Of a DNA stretch of 64,000 nucleotides, positions 22,036-31,270 are shown one piece after another (the stretch's first letter is position 1; every line of letters starts with the position of its first letter). Source of the stretch: Cohaesibacter intestini (GTDB lineage: Bacteria > Pseudomonadota > Alphaproteobacteria > Rhizobiales > Cohaesibacteraceae); NCBI RefSeq assembly GCF_003324485.1, contig NZ_QODK01000002.1, positions 124,001 to 188,000 on the forward strand, in the 5' to 3' direction. Position numbers and translations under genes: made by a program. Below the pieces are notes generated by a model, which had not been told where the DNA came from, did not search any database, and saw nothing but the letters and a program-made list of their open reading frames with translations.

Positions 22036-22054
22036 GCTGGAGCACCCTTCCGGC

Positions 22055-22573
22055 TCAATCGACGGGCAACAGGACGGCAGCGACGGCTCGATCTTCGGAC
22101 AACAGGATATTGAGCGTGCGCACAGCCGCACCCGTATCCATCACATCCAGTTTCAGCCCTTCACCACGCAAGTGCCCTGCAACTTTGGGGTCCAGCGGAG
22201 TGAGCCTAAGTCCCGTACCGATCAGCAGGATCTCGATGTCGTCTTTCTCTGTGAGAATCCGCTCAAAGCTCGCAAGGCTGAACGGGCCATCCTCAGGCAG
22301 GTCCCAACGGCGGGTGCCGCTCGGCAGGACCATCAAGGCACCTTGATGGGACATATCGCCGAAGCGAAAGCCACCATTGCCATAATAGTCGATGGGGTCT
22401 CGTCCGGGATAAAAGGCATCGACCATTTCGATACCAGCGGCCAGAGCGACGGCATTCTCGATGAAGCCATCGGCTTGAGGCGCGACGCCGGGCGGAGTGT
22501 CCCCCTGCCCGGCGCGCGGTTTTGGATTGGAATCGGGCTTGTCTTTGTTGCCCTTCAACCAGTTGAAAATCAT
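22055..22573 (-). CDS. Mth938-like domain protein, NDUFAF3-like
   Basis: A 172-residue protein. The first 40 residues are polar and variable; the rest is the Mth938-like domain: IEMVDAFYPGRDPIDYYGNGGFRFGDMSHQGALMVLPSG, then IEILLIGTGLRLTPLDP and the C-terminal MDTGAAVRTLNILLSEDRAVAAVLLPVD, where the TGAAVRTLNILL stretch is typical. The mitochondrial member NDUFAF3 is a complex I assembly factor. The stop lies 19 bases before the NDUFAF6-like gene and the start is 4 bases after the secF stop, so it belongs to the yajC-secDF transcript. That location fits a role in inserting or assembling membrane complexes. Confidence 0.9.
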   Translation of the reverse strand: MIFNWLKGNKDKPDSNPKPRAGQGDTPPGVAPQADGFIENAVALAAGIEMVDAFYPGRDPIDYYGNGGFRFGDMSHQGALMVLPSGTRRWDLPEDGPFSLASFERILTEKDDIEILLIGTGLRLTPLDPKVAGHLRGEGLKLDVMDTGAAVRTLNILLSEDRAVAAVLLPVD

Positions 22574-22577
22574 CGGA

Positions 22578-23537
22578 TCAAGAGGCCGTCACATTGCCAG
22601 CTTCGTCCGTTTCGGACGGCACCGCAACCTGTTCGGAGCGCAGCTTCAGGAAGATGAGCAACGGAGAGGCGATGAAGATCGACGAATATGTACCGACAAA
22701 GACACCCCAGATCATCGCGAAGGTAAAGGAACGGATCACTTCACCGCCGAGGAAATAGAGCGAGCCGAGAGCCAGCAAAGTGGTCACCGAGGTCAGAAGC
22801 GTCCGGGACAGGGTCTGGTTGATCGACAGATCCAGTACTTCCGTCAGAGGCTTCTTCTTATATTTGCGCAAATTCTCGCGAATACGGTCATAGACCACCA
22901 CGGTATCGTTGAGTGAGTAACCGACGATGGTCAGAACCGCTGCGATGGTGGAGAGGTTGAACTCCATTTGCAGCAAGGCAAAGATACCAATGGTCAGGAT
23001 CACGTCGTGCGAGGTGGCTATCACGGCCCCAAGCGCGAACTGCCACTCAAAGCGGAACCAGATATAGACCAGAACTGCGAACAGGGCAGAAATCACGGCA
23101 ATGGAACCGGCACTTGCCAGCTCACCGGAGACACGGGGCCCGACCACCTCGACACGGCGATATTCCACCGTGTTGCCGAGGGTTTCCTTGACCAGCGTGA
23201 CAACATTCTGCTGGGCTTTTTCGTGGCCTTCTTCACCGGCATCCTGCGTCTGAACGCGGATCAAGACCGTGTCGGGCGCGCCAAACTCCTGTACTTCCAC
23301 GTCCCCCAAACCAAGCGTGCCAAGTTTGGCGCGCATGTCGCCAACATCGGCCACCTGTTCAGCGGTCTTGACTTCAATCAGCGTGCCGCCTCTGAAGTCG
23401 ATGCCGAAATTGAGGTTGAAAATCAGGTAAAGAGCAAGCGAGGCGATCACCAGCAAACCGGAGAGCGGAAAGCTCCAAAACCGATCTTTCATGAACGGGA
23501 TATGGGTGCCATCCGGGATAAAACGAAGCGGTTTCAT
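22578..23537 (-). CDS. secF: Protein translocase subunit SecF
   Basis: A 319-residue inner-membrane protein which, with SecD, uses the proton gradient to pull proteins through SecYEG. TM1 lies near residues 22-42, followed at once by NFGIDFRGGTLIEV (the SecF DFRGG signature), a periplasmic domain to about 145, and five more segments including SIAVISALFAVLVYIWFRFEW and the VGYSLNDTVVVYDRIREN stretch with the proton-relay Asp. Starts 18 bases after the secD stop. A conserved tail of about 15 polar residues follows the last membrane segment. Confidence 0.97.
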   Translation of the reverse strand: MKPLRFIPDGTHIPFMKDRFWSFPLSGLLVIASLALYLIFNLNFGIDFRGGTLIEVKTAEQVADVGDMRAKLGTLGLGDVEVQEFGAPDTVLIRVQTQDAGEEGHEKAQQNVVTLVKETLGNTVEYRRVEVVGPRVSGELASAGSIAVISALFAVLVYIWFRFEWQFALGAVIATSHDVILTIGIFALLQMEFNLSTIAAVLTIVGYSLNDTVVVYDRIRENLRKYKKKPLTEVLDLSINQTLSRTLLTSVTTLLALGSLYFLGGEVIRSFTFAMIWGVFVGTYSSIFIASPLLIFLKLRSEQVAVPSETDEAGNVTAS

Positions 23538-23555
23538 ATCAGTCTCTCCGTTGGA

Positions 23556-25190
23556 TCAAATAGGCAAGTTGGCAGGACGGCGGGCCTTGACCCATGTCGC
23601 CACCAGCAAGCGGTTGAAGGTGAAAGCGGAGAAGACGGTCGTCACGATACCGACAGCGAGGGTCACAGCGAAGCCACGCACAGGACCGGAGCCGAGCGAG
23701 AACAGAATGATCGCCGCGATGAAGGTTGTGATGTTGGCGTCAAGAATGGTTCCCAGCGCCCGGCTGTAACCGGCATCAATCGCCGCAATGGTCGACCGAC
23801 CGAAATTGTTTTCTTCGCGAATGCGCTCATAAATCAGCACGTTGGCGTCCACTGCCATACCCACAGTAAGAACGATACCGGCAATACCCGGCAGGGTCAG
23901 CGTGGCACCAAGGCCGGACAGAACACCAATGATCATGCCGACATTGACCACCAGAGCAATGTTGGCAAACACGCCGAACAAACCATAGCTGATCAACATG
24001 AAGATCACGACGGCACAAGCCCCGACAAGACCGGCAACTTCGCCTGCCTCAATGGAGTCCTTGCCAAGGCCCGGACCAACGGTGCGTTCTTCGATGATGG
24101 TAAGATCGGCAGGCAACGCGCCAGCCCGCATCAACACCGCCAGATCATTGGCGCTATCCACGGTGAAGGATCCGGAAATGATACCGGAGCCACCGCGGAT
24201 CGGTTCGCGAATGGAAGGCGCGGAGATGACCTCATTGTCAAGCACAATGGCGAAGGGCAGACCGACATTCTGCTCCGTGACGCGCGCAAATTTCGTTGCA
24301 CCCGACGTGTTGAAACGGAACGAGACAACAGGTTCGTTGGTCTGCGGATCAAAGGTTGGCTGTGCATCATCCAGCTCATCACCGGAAATCAGCACCCGTT
24401 TGTTGACAAGATAAGGTGTGCGTTGGTCGGCAGGCAGAGGATTTTGAGGATCTTGCGCTTCGAACAACACTTCCGAGTCCAGTGGCGGACGGGTTTGCAG
24501 CGCATTTTCCGGAGCCATCGAGGTATCCACCATCCGGAACGTCAGCTTGGCGGTGGATTCAAGAATTTTCTTCAGGCGATCGGAATCCTGCAGCCCCGGC
24601 ACTTGAACCAGAATGCGGTTGTTCCCCTCACGCTGAATGGAAGGTTCTGTGGTACCCAGTTCGTCAACACGTCGGCGGATCACTTCAATCGACTGCGCCA
24701 CGGCATTCGAGACGCGCGACGTGATACCTTCCTCGGTCAGGCTGAGGCGGAACAGACCATTCTCATTGACATCAAGAACGGTTTCCATCGCACCGCCCCC
24801 TGACAGAATTGACGAGGTGACCGGTTGAACGAGGGTTTGAAGTTTCGTCCGCGCTGCTTCCAGATCGCCAAGTTCGCGAAGGCGTACTTGCACTGCGCCG
24901 TCTTTGACTGCGAGACCTCTATAACCGATCTTGTCTTCACGGAGCCGGGAGCGGACATCGCCGCGCAGAACTTCAAGGCGTTCCTTGATGACACCCTCTT
25001 CCTCAACTTGCAGCAGGATATGGGCCCCGCCCTGAAGATCAAGACCAAGAACCAATTGTCCGGACGGCATCCAGCTTGGCATCGTGTCTTTGAGGAATTT
25101 TTCGGAAAAGAGATTGGGAAGAGAAAACAGGATGCCCACGATCACGGTGATCAGGACCAAACCCACTTTCCATTTGGCGAAATGTAGCAT
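23556..25190 (-). CDS. secD: Protein translocase subunit SecD
   Basis: A 544-residue partner of SecF. TM1 (about 8-26) is followed by LVLGLDLQGGAHILLQV, the SecD D1 signature; the large periplasmic P1 domain spans about 50-365 and includes RRRVDELGTTEPSIQREG; then TM2-TM6 with the GMAVDANVLIYERIREE motif holding the functional Asp. It is separated from yajC by 76 bases that contain a strong hairpin without a T-run. Length and order of segments are normal for the separate (unfused) SecD of alphaproteobacteria. Confidence 0.97.
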   Translation of the reverse strand: MLHFAKWKVGLVLITVIVGILFSLPNLFSEKFLKDTMPSWMPSGQLVLGLDLQGGAHILLQVEEEGVIKERLEVLRGDVRSRLREDKIGYRGLAVKDGAVQVRLRELGDLEAARTKLQTLVQPVTSSILSGGGAMETVLDVNENGLFRLSLTEEGITSRVSNAVAQSIEVIRRRVDELGTTEPSIQREGNNRILVQVPGLQDSDRLKKILESTAKLTFRMVDTSMAPENALQTRPPLDSEVLFEAQDPQNPLPADQRTPYLVNKRVLISGDELDDAQPTFDPQTNEPVVSFRFNTSGATKFARVTEQNVGLPFAIVLDNEVISAPSIREPIRGGSGIISGSFTVDSANDLAVLMRAGALPADLTIIEERTVGPGLGKDSIEAGEVAGLVGACAVVIFMLISYGLFGVFANIALVVNVGMIIGVLSGLGATLTLPGIAGIVLTVGMAVDANVLIYERIREENNFGRSTIAAIDAGYSRALGTILDANITTFIAAIILFSLGSGPVRGFAVTLAVGIVTTVFSAFTFNRLLVATWVKARRPANLPI

Positions 25191-25216
25191 GCGGCTATCC
25201 TACCATTATAGGCAGA

Positions 25217-25238
25217 GCACCCGGCGCGAACCGGGTGC
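25217..25238 (-). repeat. Hairpin in the yajC-secD spacer
   Basis: GCACCCGG and CCGGGTGC form a perfect 8-base-pair stem with a 6-base loop. No U-run follows on the minus strand, so it is more likely an mRNA processing or stability element than a terminator. Confidence 0.6.
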
Positions 25239-25266
25239 GACTTGAAATGAAATAAGGCTCAGGCAA

Positions 25267-25554
25267 TCAGGCTTTGCCAGCAGGCTCGGTCTTGGAGCGA
25301 ACTTCTGCAATCGACTTGCGAACAACTTTGATTTTCACGCCTTCAGAAAATTCAACGGTGACTTCGTCACCTTCGGTCGCGTTGGTGATCTTGCCCACCA
25401 GACCGCCACCGGTCACGATGGTGTCGCCACGGCGCACATTGGCCACCATCTCGGCGTGTTTTTTCACCTGCTGGCGTTGCGGACGGATGATCAGGAAATA
25501 CATGATCACGAAGATCAGGACAAACGGCAGGAGTTGCAGAATTTGCGCGTCCAT
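25267..25554 (-). CDS. yajC: Preprotein translocase subunit YajC
   Basis: A 95-residue accessory subunit of the SecDF complex. One membrane segment (QLLPFVLIFVIMYFLIIRP, about 5-23) is followed by the family's RPQRQQVKKHAEMVANVRRGD and a small cytoplasmic beta-domain (VTGGGLVGKI, VTVEFSEGVKIKVVRKSIAEV). The ATG at 25554 has AGGAGG at a good distance upstream, whereas the frame continuing to 25719 runs through the promoter region and is not protein-like. First gene of yajC-secD-secF-Mth938-squalene synthase-like. Confidence 0.96.
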   Translation of the reverse strand: MDAQILQLLPFVLIFVIMYFLIIRPQRQQVKKHAEMVANVRRGDTIVTGGGLVGKITNATEGDEVTVEFSEGVKIKVVRKSIAEVRSKTEPAGKA

Positions 25555-25644
25555 AGAGGCCTCCTTTGCGGTGTGTACCCACCCATCGGGCACATTCCGT
25601 GGATATGTTGGACCATGATTATGGTCGGGAATGGGGTCGAGCGG

Positions 25645-25678
25645 ACTATAGCGATCCAACGACACTTTGCAAAGTGTC
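25645..25678 (-). promoter_or_regulatory. Candidate yajC-secDF promoter overlapped by an 18-base perfect palindrome
   Basis: On the minus strand CTTTGC and CTATAG are separated by 17 bases, matching the rhizobial CTTGAC-N17-CTATAT promoter. The -35 lies inside GACACTTTGCAAAGTGTC (25661-25678), a perfect palindrome, which would suit a dimeric regulator. No regulator gene is adjacent. Confidence 0.5.
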
Positions 25679-25832
25679 CGTGAACGGTTTGCAACGCTGT
25701 ATCCAACTCTGCTAATCAAGGGCTAGACATAATGATCCTTTGCACAAGATGAAAGGGGCAACAGGCGGTTCCTCCCGTTTTTTCGCCACCTTTTCCGCGG
25801 CTTGGGACGCCAATCACGGAGCCTTTCCTTCC

Positions 25833-26708
25833 ATGTCCGCCAGTGAGCTCGAAAGAATCGCAAAACTGCTGAAGAAAATCCACATCTCAATCGATCGCGC
25901 CGTGCCGCCAGAGACACCGAAAACGGATCTCAACGCGGCTGATGCCTTTGTTTGGCACGCGACCCCGGTCGCTTACCTCCAGCCGGTCACAAAGGTCAAT
26001 CGTGTGGATATCAGTCTGCTCAAGGCAATCGATCGAAACCGCGACATCATCCTTGAAAATACCCGGCGCTTTGCCAAGGGCCTGCCGGCCAACAACGCAC
26101 TTTTGTGGGGTGCCCGTGGCATGGGGAAATCATCGCTGGTCAAGGCCTGTCATGCAGCGGTGAATGAGCAGACAGCAACAGAAGACCGCCTGAAACTGAT
26201 CGAAATTGCCCGCGAGGACATCGAAAGCCTGCCGATCCTGATGAACCGTCTGCGGGGACGCACGGAACGCTGCATCCTCTTCTGTGATGATCTGTCCTTT
26301 GACAGCGGCGAGAATGCCTACAAATCCTTGAAGGCCGTGCTTGATGGCGGCATCGAAGGCCGCCCGGACAATGTACTATTCTATGCCACATCCAACCGCC
26401 GCCACCTGATGCCGCGCGACATGATCGAAAACGAAAAGTCGACCGCCATCAATCCCGGCGAAAGCGTGCAGGAAAAAGTCTCCCTGTCCGACCGTTTTGG
26501 CCTCTGGATCGGCTTCCACAACTGCTCGCAGGATGACTATCTGGCCATGGTCAATGGCTATGTCGCTGATTATGGCATCGAGGTTGACCCTAGCGTCTTG
26601 CGCGCCGCAGCTCTGGAATGGGCCACCACCCGCGGCTCCCGCTCCGGTCGCGTCGCCTGGCAGTTCATTCAGGATCTCGCCGGTGAAAAGGGCGTCAAGC
26701 TGCGCTGA
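25833..26708 (+). CDS. DUF815 AAA-type ATPase
   Basis: A 291-residue single-domain P-loop ATPase. Walker A is LLWGARGMGKSSLVKA (about 90-105) and Walker B ILFCDDLSFD; FYATSNRRHLMPRDM is sensor-1 like and the C-terminal region has an arginine-rich SRSGRVAWQFIQDLAG. DUF815 proteins are widespread but uncharacterised. The start at MSASELERIAKLLKKI (25833) gives the usual family length; a TTG-initiated frame begins 31 codons upstream with unconserved sequence. GGAG lies about 12 bases before the ATG. Divergent from yajC, with a 278-base shared upstream region. Confidence 0.92.
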   Translation: MSASELERIAKLLKKIHISIDRAVPPETPKTDLNAADAFVWHATPVAYLQPVTKVNRVDISLLKAIDRNRDIILENTRRFAKGLPANNALLWGARGMGKSSLVKACHAAVNEQTATEDRLKLIEIAREDIESLPILMNRLRGRTERCILFCDDLSFDSGENAYKSLKAVLDGGIEGRPDNVLFYATSNRRHLMPRDMIENEKSTAINPGESVQEKVSLSDRFGLWIGFHNCSQDDYLAMVNGYVADYGIEVDPSVLRAAALEWATTRGSRSGRVAWQFIQDLAGEKGVKLR

Positions 26709-26790
26709 CAGTGCCCGGAACAACCATCAAGGAAGCAACGAGTGCAGTGATGGCTTTGCCGAATAAGGACAAAAGCCACCCCTATCCAGA

Positions 26791-27261
26791 TCAAGGCACC
26801 CTGCATATTTCCGCTGCGAAGCAACCCGGCTTAGCATAGTGAGCGTGGATATATCTGACGGCCGGGTCTGCCAGAAACGCCTCGATACTGGTCCTGATTT
26901 CGTCACCACTGGCAAGATCCGCATGGATAATATGATGCGCTTCATCGAAGGCCCGAAGGGAAATAACCCGGCGGGTCATAACGTCTGGCACTTGATCGAT
27001 ATAGTGGGCGGCCTGTTGTGGTCCCTCACAGATAAAAATGGCGTGACGGGATCGATAGGGCGATTGGACGGGCAAATGCTCATAATTGAGCAGCAAGGCC
27101 GTTTCACCAATTGCCATGTCTCTTAGTCCCACACGATCCGGAAAGCCTGGGCATTCTTCCACCTGATAGCGAATGACCCCTTGTTGTTTCAGAACGTCAT
27201 CCGACAACCCGAACAAATGAGAAAACTGGTCAGGCTCCAGCCCGGAAATTTGAAAAGACAT
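26791..27261 (-). CDS. DUF1203 family protein
   Basis: A 156-residue soluble protein matching the DUF1203 pattern: MSFQISGLEPDQFSHLFGL at the start, a CPGFPDRVGLRDMAIGETALLLNYEHLP core, SPYRSRHAIFICEG, and a C-terminal YIHAHYAKPGCFAAEI with Cys and His residues that are conserved in the family and may bind a metal. Function unknown. The start at 27261 is chosen over a frame beginning 9 codons earlier because the family starts at MSFQI. It lies alone between the DUF815 gene (convergent) and the valS terminator. Confidence 0.88.
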   Translation of the reverse strand: MSFQISGLEPDQFSHLFGLSDDVLKQQGVIRYQVEECPGFPDRVGLRDMAIGETALLLNYEHLPVQSPYRSRHAIFICEGPQQAAHYIDQVPDVMTRRVISLRAFDEAHHIIHADLASGDEIRTSIEAFLADPAVRYIHAHYAKPGCFAAEICRVP

Positions 27262-27363
27262 GGTTTGCTCCGTTTGAATACCAATCAATGTCCTGCATCC
27301 TAGGAACAGCCATCACCATCGGCAGCCCGTTTCTTGCTTGCCAACAGAAAAGCCTTCAGAAAC

Positions 27364-27399
27364 AAAAAAAGCCCCGGCCAAACCAATGACCGGGGCTTT
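27364..27399 (-). terminator. Terminator for valS
   Basis: AAAGCCCCGG (27368-27377) and CCGGGGCTTT (27390-27399) enclose a 12-base loop; the A-run before them gives a U-run on the minus transcript 20 bases after the valS stop. Confidence 0.9.
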
Positions 27400-27419
27400 G
27401 AACAGTCTCTGGGATCAAC

Positions 27420-30281
27420 TTACAAAGCGGAAAGAATGCGCTCGAGCGCTTCCTGAACCTTGGCTTTCAGAGCATTCTGCTCTTCCAGCTTGGCCTTCTG
27501 CTCGGCAACGATGTGATCCGGCGCATTGGCAAGAAACTTCTCATTGCCAAGTTTGGCCTCGAACTTAGCCGCGACTTTGGAGATCTTGTCGATTTCCTTT
27601 TCCAGACGGGCCTTTTCAGCGGCCAGATCGATCACACCAGCCAGTGGCAGAGCGACGGTTGCTTCATTGACAACCACCTGCGCAGCCCCTTGCGGCACTT
27701 CGTCAGAGATCTTGATATCTTCAACACGTGCCAAACGTTTCAGAACGGCATCCTGATTGGCAAGGCGTGCTTTGGTCTCGTCACTCGCCCCAACAATTTC
27801 CAACTTTAACTGGCTGGACGGTGGAATATTCATTTCCGAGCGCACCGAACGAACCGCGCTGATGATATCAACCAACCAGTTGATTTCATCGGCCGCACCC
27901 GTGTCAGCAATGTCATAGCTTGGCCAGCTTTCGGTGATCAGCAGACCATCGCGCGCCGGGCCGATCTTGCCGGTTTCCGCCCACAGCTCTTCGGTGATGA
28001 ATGGCATCAACGGATGCAGCAGCAAGCAGATCTGATCGAGCACCCAAGCCGCACAGGCTTGCGTCTCACTCTTGGCATCGCTCTCGCCGTCGGCCTGCAA
28101 AATGGGCTTGGACAGCTCGATATACCAGTCGCAATAGAGGTTCCAGACGAAGCGATAAAGCCCGTTGGCCGCATCATTGAAGCGATAGGTCTCGATCGCG
28201 TCGGAGACTTCCTGCGCGGTCTTGGCCACTTCGGTGACGATCCAGCGGTTGATGGTTTCTTTGACACTGTTCGGGTCGAACCCTTCGACGCGGGCGCAAC
28301 CATTCATCTGGGTGAAGCGGGTTGCATTCCACAGCTTGGTACCAAAGTTCCGATAGCCAGCCACGCGGCTGGTGGCGAGCTTGATGTCACGCCCTTGCGC
28401 GGCCATCGCCGTCAGGGTGAAGCGAACGGCATCCGCGCCATATTCTTCAACCAGATCCAGCGGATCGATGACATTGCCCTTGGACTTGGACATTTTCGCG
28501 CCATGCTCATCACGCACCAAGGCATGGACATAAACCGTGTGGAACGGCTCCTGCTTCATGAAATGCATCGACATCATCATCATCCGGGCAACCCAGAAGA
28601 AAATGATATCAAAGCCGGTGACCAGCACGTCGGTTTGATAATAGCGGTCCAGCTCAGGGGTTTTGTCCGGCCAGCCCAAAGTCGAGAAGGGCCACAAGGC
28701 AGACGAGAACCATGTATCAAGCACGTCTTCGTCGCGGGTCAGTTCAACCTCTTTGCCGAACTTCGCCTTGGCCTGCTCCATCGCCTCTTCTTCGCTGTAG
28801 GCAACAAAAACGGACTCGTCCGGGCCGTACCATGCCGGGATCTGATGGCCCCACCAGAGCTGACGGGAAATACACCATGGCTCGATATTTTCCATCCACT
28901 CGAAATAGGTCTTTTCCCAATTTTGCGGTACGAACTTGGTGCGGCCTTCGCGAACAGACGCGATGGCAGGCTCGGCCAAGGTCTTAGCATCGGCAAACCA
29001 CTGGTCAGTCAGCATCGGCTCAATGACAACGCCGGAGCGGTCACCAAATGGCTGCATGATCTTTTTATTCTCAACGTAAGGCACGTCATTGCCGTCTTCA
29101 TCCTTGGTGAAAACGCAGAGGCCTTCCGCGTTGATAGCCGCAACGATTTGCTTACGGGCTTCAAAGCGATCCAGACCGCGATATTCATCCGGCACAAGGT
29201 TGATGGCATCAACTTCGCTCTCGCTCGGCAGGTCGCCGGATTTGGCAATCGCAACAGCCGTCGCAGAGCATTCCGCATAAGGCGCGCCATCGGCACGCAG
29301 AGCTGCTTTCACATCCATAAGGCGGTAGCAAGGAATGTTGCCGCGACGCGCAACCTGATAGTCGTTGAAATCATGCGCACCGGTGATTTTCACCGCACCA
29401 GAACCGAAATCCGGATCAGGATAGTCATCGGTGATGATCGGGATCAGCCGGCGATGCTCTTTCGGACCAACCGGGATTTCACAGAATTTGCCAACAATCG
29501 GCGCATAGCGTTCATCGGACGGATGAACCGCAACCGCACCGTCACCCAGCATGGTTTCCGGACGGGTCGTGGCAATCGAAATATAATCGCGCTCTTCCTG
29601 GAAGGTGATGTTTCCGTCTTCATCCTTCTCGGTGTAGGTGTAGGTCTCCCCACCAGCCAGCGGATATTTGAAGTGCCACATATGGCCGTCGACTTCTTTA
29701 TTCTCAACCTCGAGATCGGAAATCGCGGTTTCAAATTTCGGGTCCCAGTTGACCAGTCGCTTGCCGCGATAGATCAGACCGTCATTATAAAGCTCGATAA
29801 AGACCTTCTGAACGGCCTTTGACAGACCTTCATCCATGGTGAAACGCTCACGCGACCAGTCGGCAGTCGCCCCCAGACGGCGCAGCTGGTTGAAGATCGT
29901 GCCACCAGACTCGCCCTTCCATTGCCAGACGCGCTCGAGAAATTTCTCGCGGCCCATATCCCGGCGGGACGGTTCCTTGTTGGCCGCCAACTGGCGCTCG
30001 ACAACCATCTGCGTGGCAATACCGGCATGGTCCATGCCCGGCTGCCACAGCACATCCTTTCCATGCATGCGGTGGTAGCGGATCATCACATCCTGCAGGG
30101 TATTGTTGAGCGCATGGCCCATATGGAGCGAGCCGGTCACATTCGGTGGAGGGATCACGATGCAGAAGCTGTCCTGCCCGTCCTTCTTGCCAGCACCTGC
30201 CTTAAAGGCACCGGATTGTTCCCACGCATCATAAAGGCGCGGCTCAACCGCCGCCGCATCGAATGTTTTCTCCAGCATCAT
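27420..30281 (-). CDS. valS: Valyl-tRNA synthetase
   Basis: Class I aminoacyl-tRNA synthetase charging tRNA-Val, 953 residues. PPPNVTGSLHMGH near 45-56 carries the HIGH-type motif and AKMSKSKGNVIDP the KMSKS loop; a CP1 editing domain lies between, and a C-terminal coiled-coil arm (AEKARLEKEIDKISKVAAKFEAKLGNE, split over the last 65 residues) is present. Two adjacent Met codons (30281, 30278) follow GGAAG; the second has slightly better spacing. The frame extends 26 codons further to 30359 without family-like sequence. popZ lies upstream on the same strand, an order common in Hyphomicrobiales. Confidence 0.97.
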   Translation of the reverse strand: MMLEKTFDAAAVEPRLYDAWEQSGAFKAGAGKKDGQDSFCIVIPPPNVTGSLHMGHALNNTLQDVMIRYHRMHGKDVLWQPGMDHAGIATQMVVERQLAANKEPSRRDMGREKFLERVWQWKGESGGTIFNQLRRLGATADWSRERFTMDEGLSKAVQKVFIELYNDGLIYRGKRLVNWDPKFETAISDLEVENKEVDGHMWHFKYPLAGGETYTYTEKDEDGNITFQEERDYISIATTRPETMLGDGAVAVHPSDERYAPIVGKFCEIPVGPKEHRRLIPIITDDYPDPDFGSGAVKITGAHDFNDYQVARRGNIPCYRLMDVKAALRADGAPYAECSATAVAIAKSGDLPSESEVDAINLVPDEYRGLDRFEARKQIVAAINAEGLCVFTKDEDGNDVPYVENKKIMQPFGDRSGVVIEPMLTDQWFADAKTLAEPAIASVREGRTKFVPQNWEKTYFEWMENIEPWCISRQLWWGHQIPAWYGPDESVFVAYSEEEAMEQAKAKFGKEVELTRDEDVLDTWFSSALWPFSTLGWPDKTPELDRYYQTDVLVTGFDIIFFWVARMMMMSMHFMKQEPFHTVYVHALVRDEHGAKMSKSKGNVIDPLDLVEEYGADAVRFTLTAMAAQGRDIKLATSRVAGYRNFGTKLWNATRFTQMNGCARVEGFDPNSVKETINRWIVTEVAKTAQEVSDAIETYRFNDAANGLYRFVWNLYCDWYIELSKPILQADGESDAKSETQACAAWVLDQICLLLHPLMPFITEELWAETGKIGPARDGLLITESWPSYDIADTGAADEINWLVDIISAVRSVRSEMNIPPSSQLKLEIVGASDETKARLANQDAVLKRLARVEDIKISDEVPQGAAQVVVNEATVALPLAGVIDLAAEKARLEKEIDKISKVAAKFEAKLGNEKFLANAPDHIVAEQKAKLEEQNALKAKVQEALERILSAL

Positions 30282-30538
30282 ACTTCCATATCGCAGGCAT
30301 AAATGGGGTGTCCCCCTCGCCTGTCTCTCAAATGTCAGATCCCGGCCATGGCACGCCAAGCCTGATCAAAAAAGTCTCGGGTAAGGTGTAAATCCCATTC
30401 CGCCCCGGCCTGTCAACCATTTGAGAGGCCTTGCGCGCAATCTTGCGCCAACTGACGCATATTTCACGCACAAAAAGAACGCAAACGCATCAATCGGGTG
30501 GCGAATATGAGGATTTCATAAGGGATTGGTGCGGGTGA

Positions 30539-31270
30539 TCAGCGGAAATGCTGCTCACCCCTGGACACTCGCTCAATCTCGGCACGGACAAGCCGCTCGA
30601 CCATAATTGGCAAATTCTGATCCAACCATGCCTTCAGCATCGGCCGCAGCATGTCCTCGACCACATTTTCCATGGTGCGTGGATTGTTGGACAAAACCGT
30701 ATGGGTAAGATTGCCAAACGCACTGGTGACGATGGATGAAACCTCATCGGAGACCAATGGAGAGCCACGACCGACATCTGGCAACGGCCCTGTCGGCGTC
30801 GGTTCGGTTTCAATGCTCGCCTTGAGCATCTCCGGCACCTTCTGCTCCAGCGTTTCCTGAACCTTCTGTTCCAGTGCAGATGGTTCGGGTTTTTCAGGCT
30901 CAGGAGCCGGTTCCTTTTCGGCGAACATTAGGTCGTCATCGCGCGGCTCGACTAGATCTGGCTCCTGCCAAGCGGTCTGAAGCTCGAGAACCTCTTCTTC
31001 CTCTTCCGGCTCGTCGGCTTCCGCCGCCATGGCCGCAGCCATGTCCATTTCGAGGTCTTCTTCCGGTTCTGGCTCTGGATCCGGGGCTGGGCTGTCAAAC
31101 AGCGCATCCAAGTCATCCTGACTAAGCTCGGTATCGCCCGCGGGCAACTCTGCTTCAGGTTCTGGCGCACTATCTTGACTGATGGCAGCTTCCTCGTCGG
31201 AAATGATGCGACGAATAGACGCCAGAATTTCCTCCATAGAGGGTTCTTGAGCTGCACTGGAATTCGACAT
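30539..31270 (-). CDS. popZ: Polar organising protein PopZ (DUF2497)
   Basis: A 243-residue scaffold that gathers at cell poles and anchors the chromosome centromere and cell-cycle regulators. It has the PopZ layout: an N-terminal helix EPSMEEILASIRRIISDEE that binds partners, a long acidic proline-rich linker (about 35-160, e.g. PDPEPEPEEDLEMDM) and a C-terminal helical oligomerisation region ENVVEDMLRPMLKAWLD...IVERLVRAEIERV. Start MSNSSAAQEP (31270); an ATG-equivalent 8 codons up is less likely. The linker is longer than in Caulobacter, as usual in rhizobia. It precedes valS by about 260 bases. Confidence 0.92.
   Translation of the reverse strand: MSNSSAAQEPSMEEILASIRRIISDEEAAISQDSAPEPEAELPAGDTELSQDDLDALFDSPAPDPEPEPEEDLEMDMAAAMAAEADEPEEEEEVLELQTAWQEPDLVEPRDDDLMFAEKEPAPEPEKPEPSALEQKVQETLEQKVPEMLKASIETEPTPTGPLPDVGRGSPLVSDEVSSIVTSAFGNLTHTVLSNNPRTMENVVEDMLRPMLKAWLDQNLPIMVERLVRAEIERVSRGEQHFR

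Noticed and set aside
22968-24803. A 611-codon open frame on the plus strand across secF/secD
   Set aside because: It is the antisense shadow of secD and secF, which have clear motifs. Its product is rich in His, Gln and Asn with no domain, as expected for the reverse complement of a GC-biased gene.
28014-29822. A 602-codon plus-strand frame inside valS
   Set aside because: Antisense shadow of valS.
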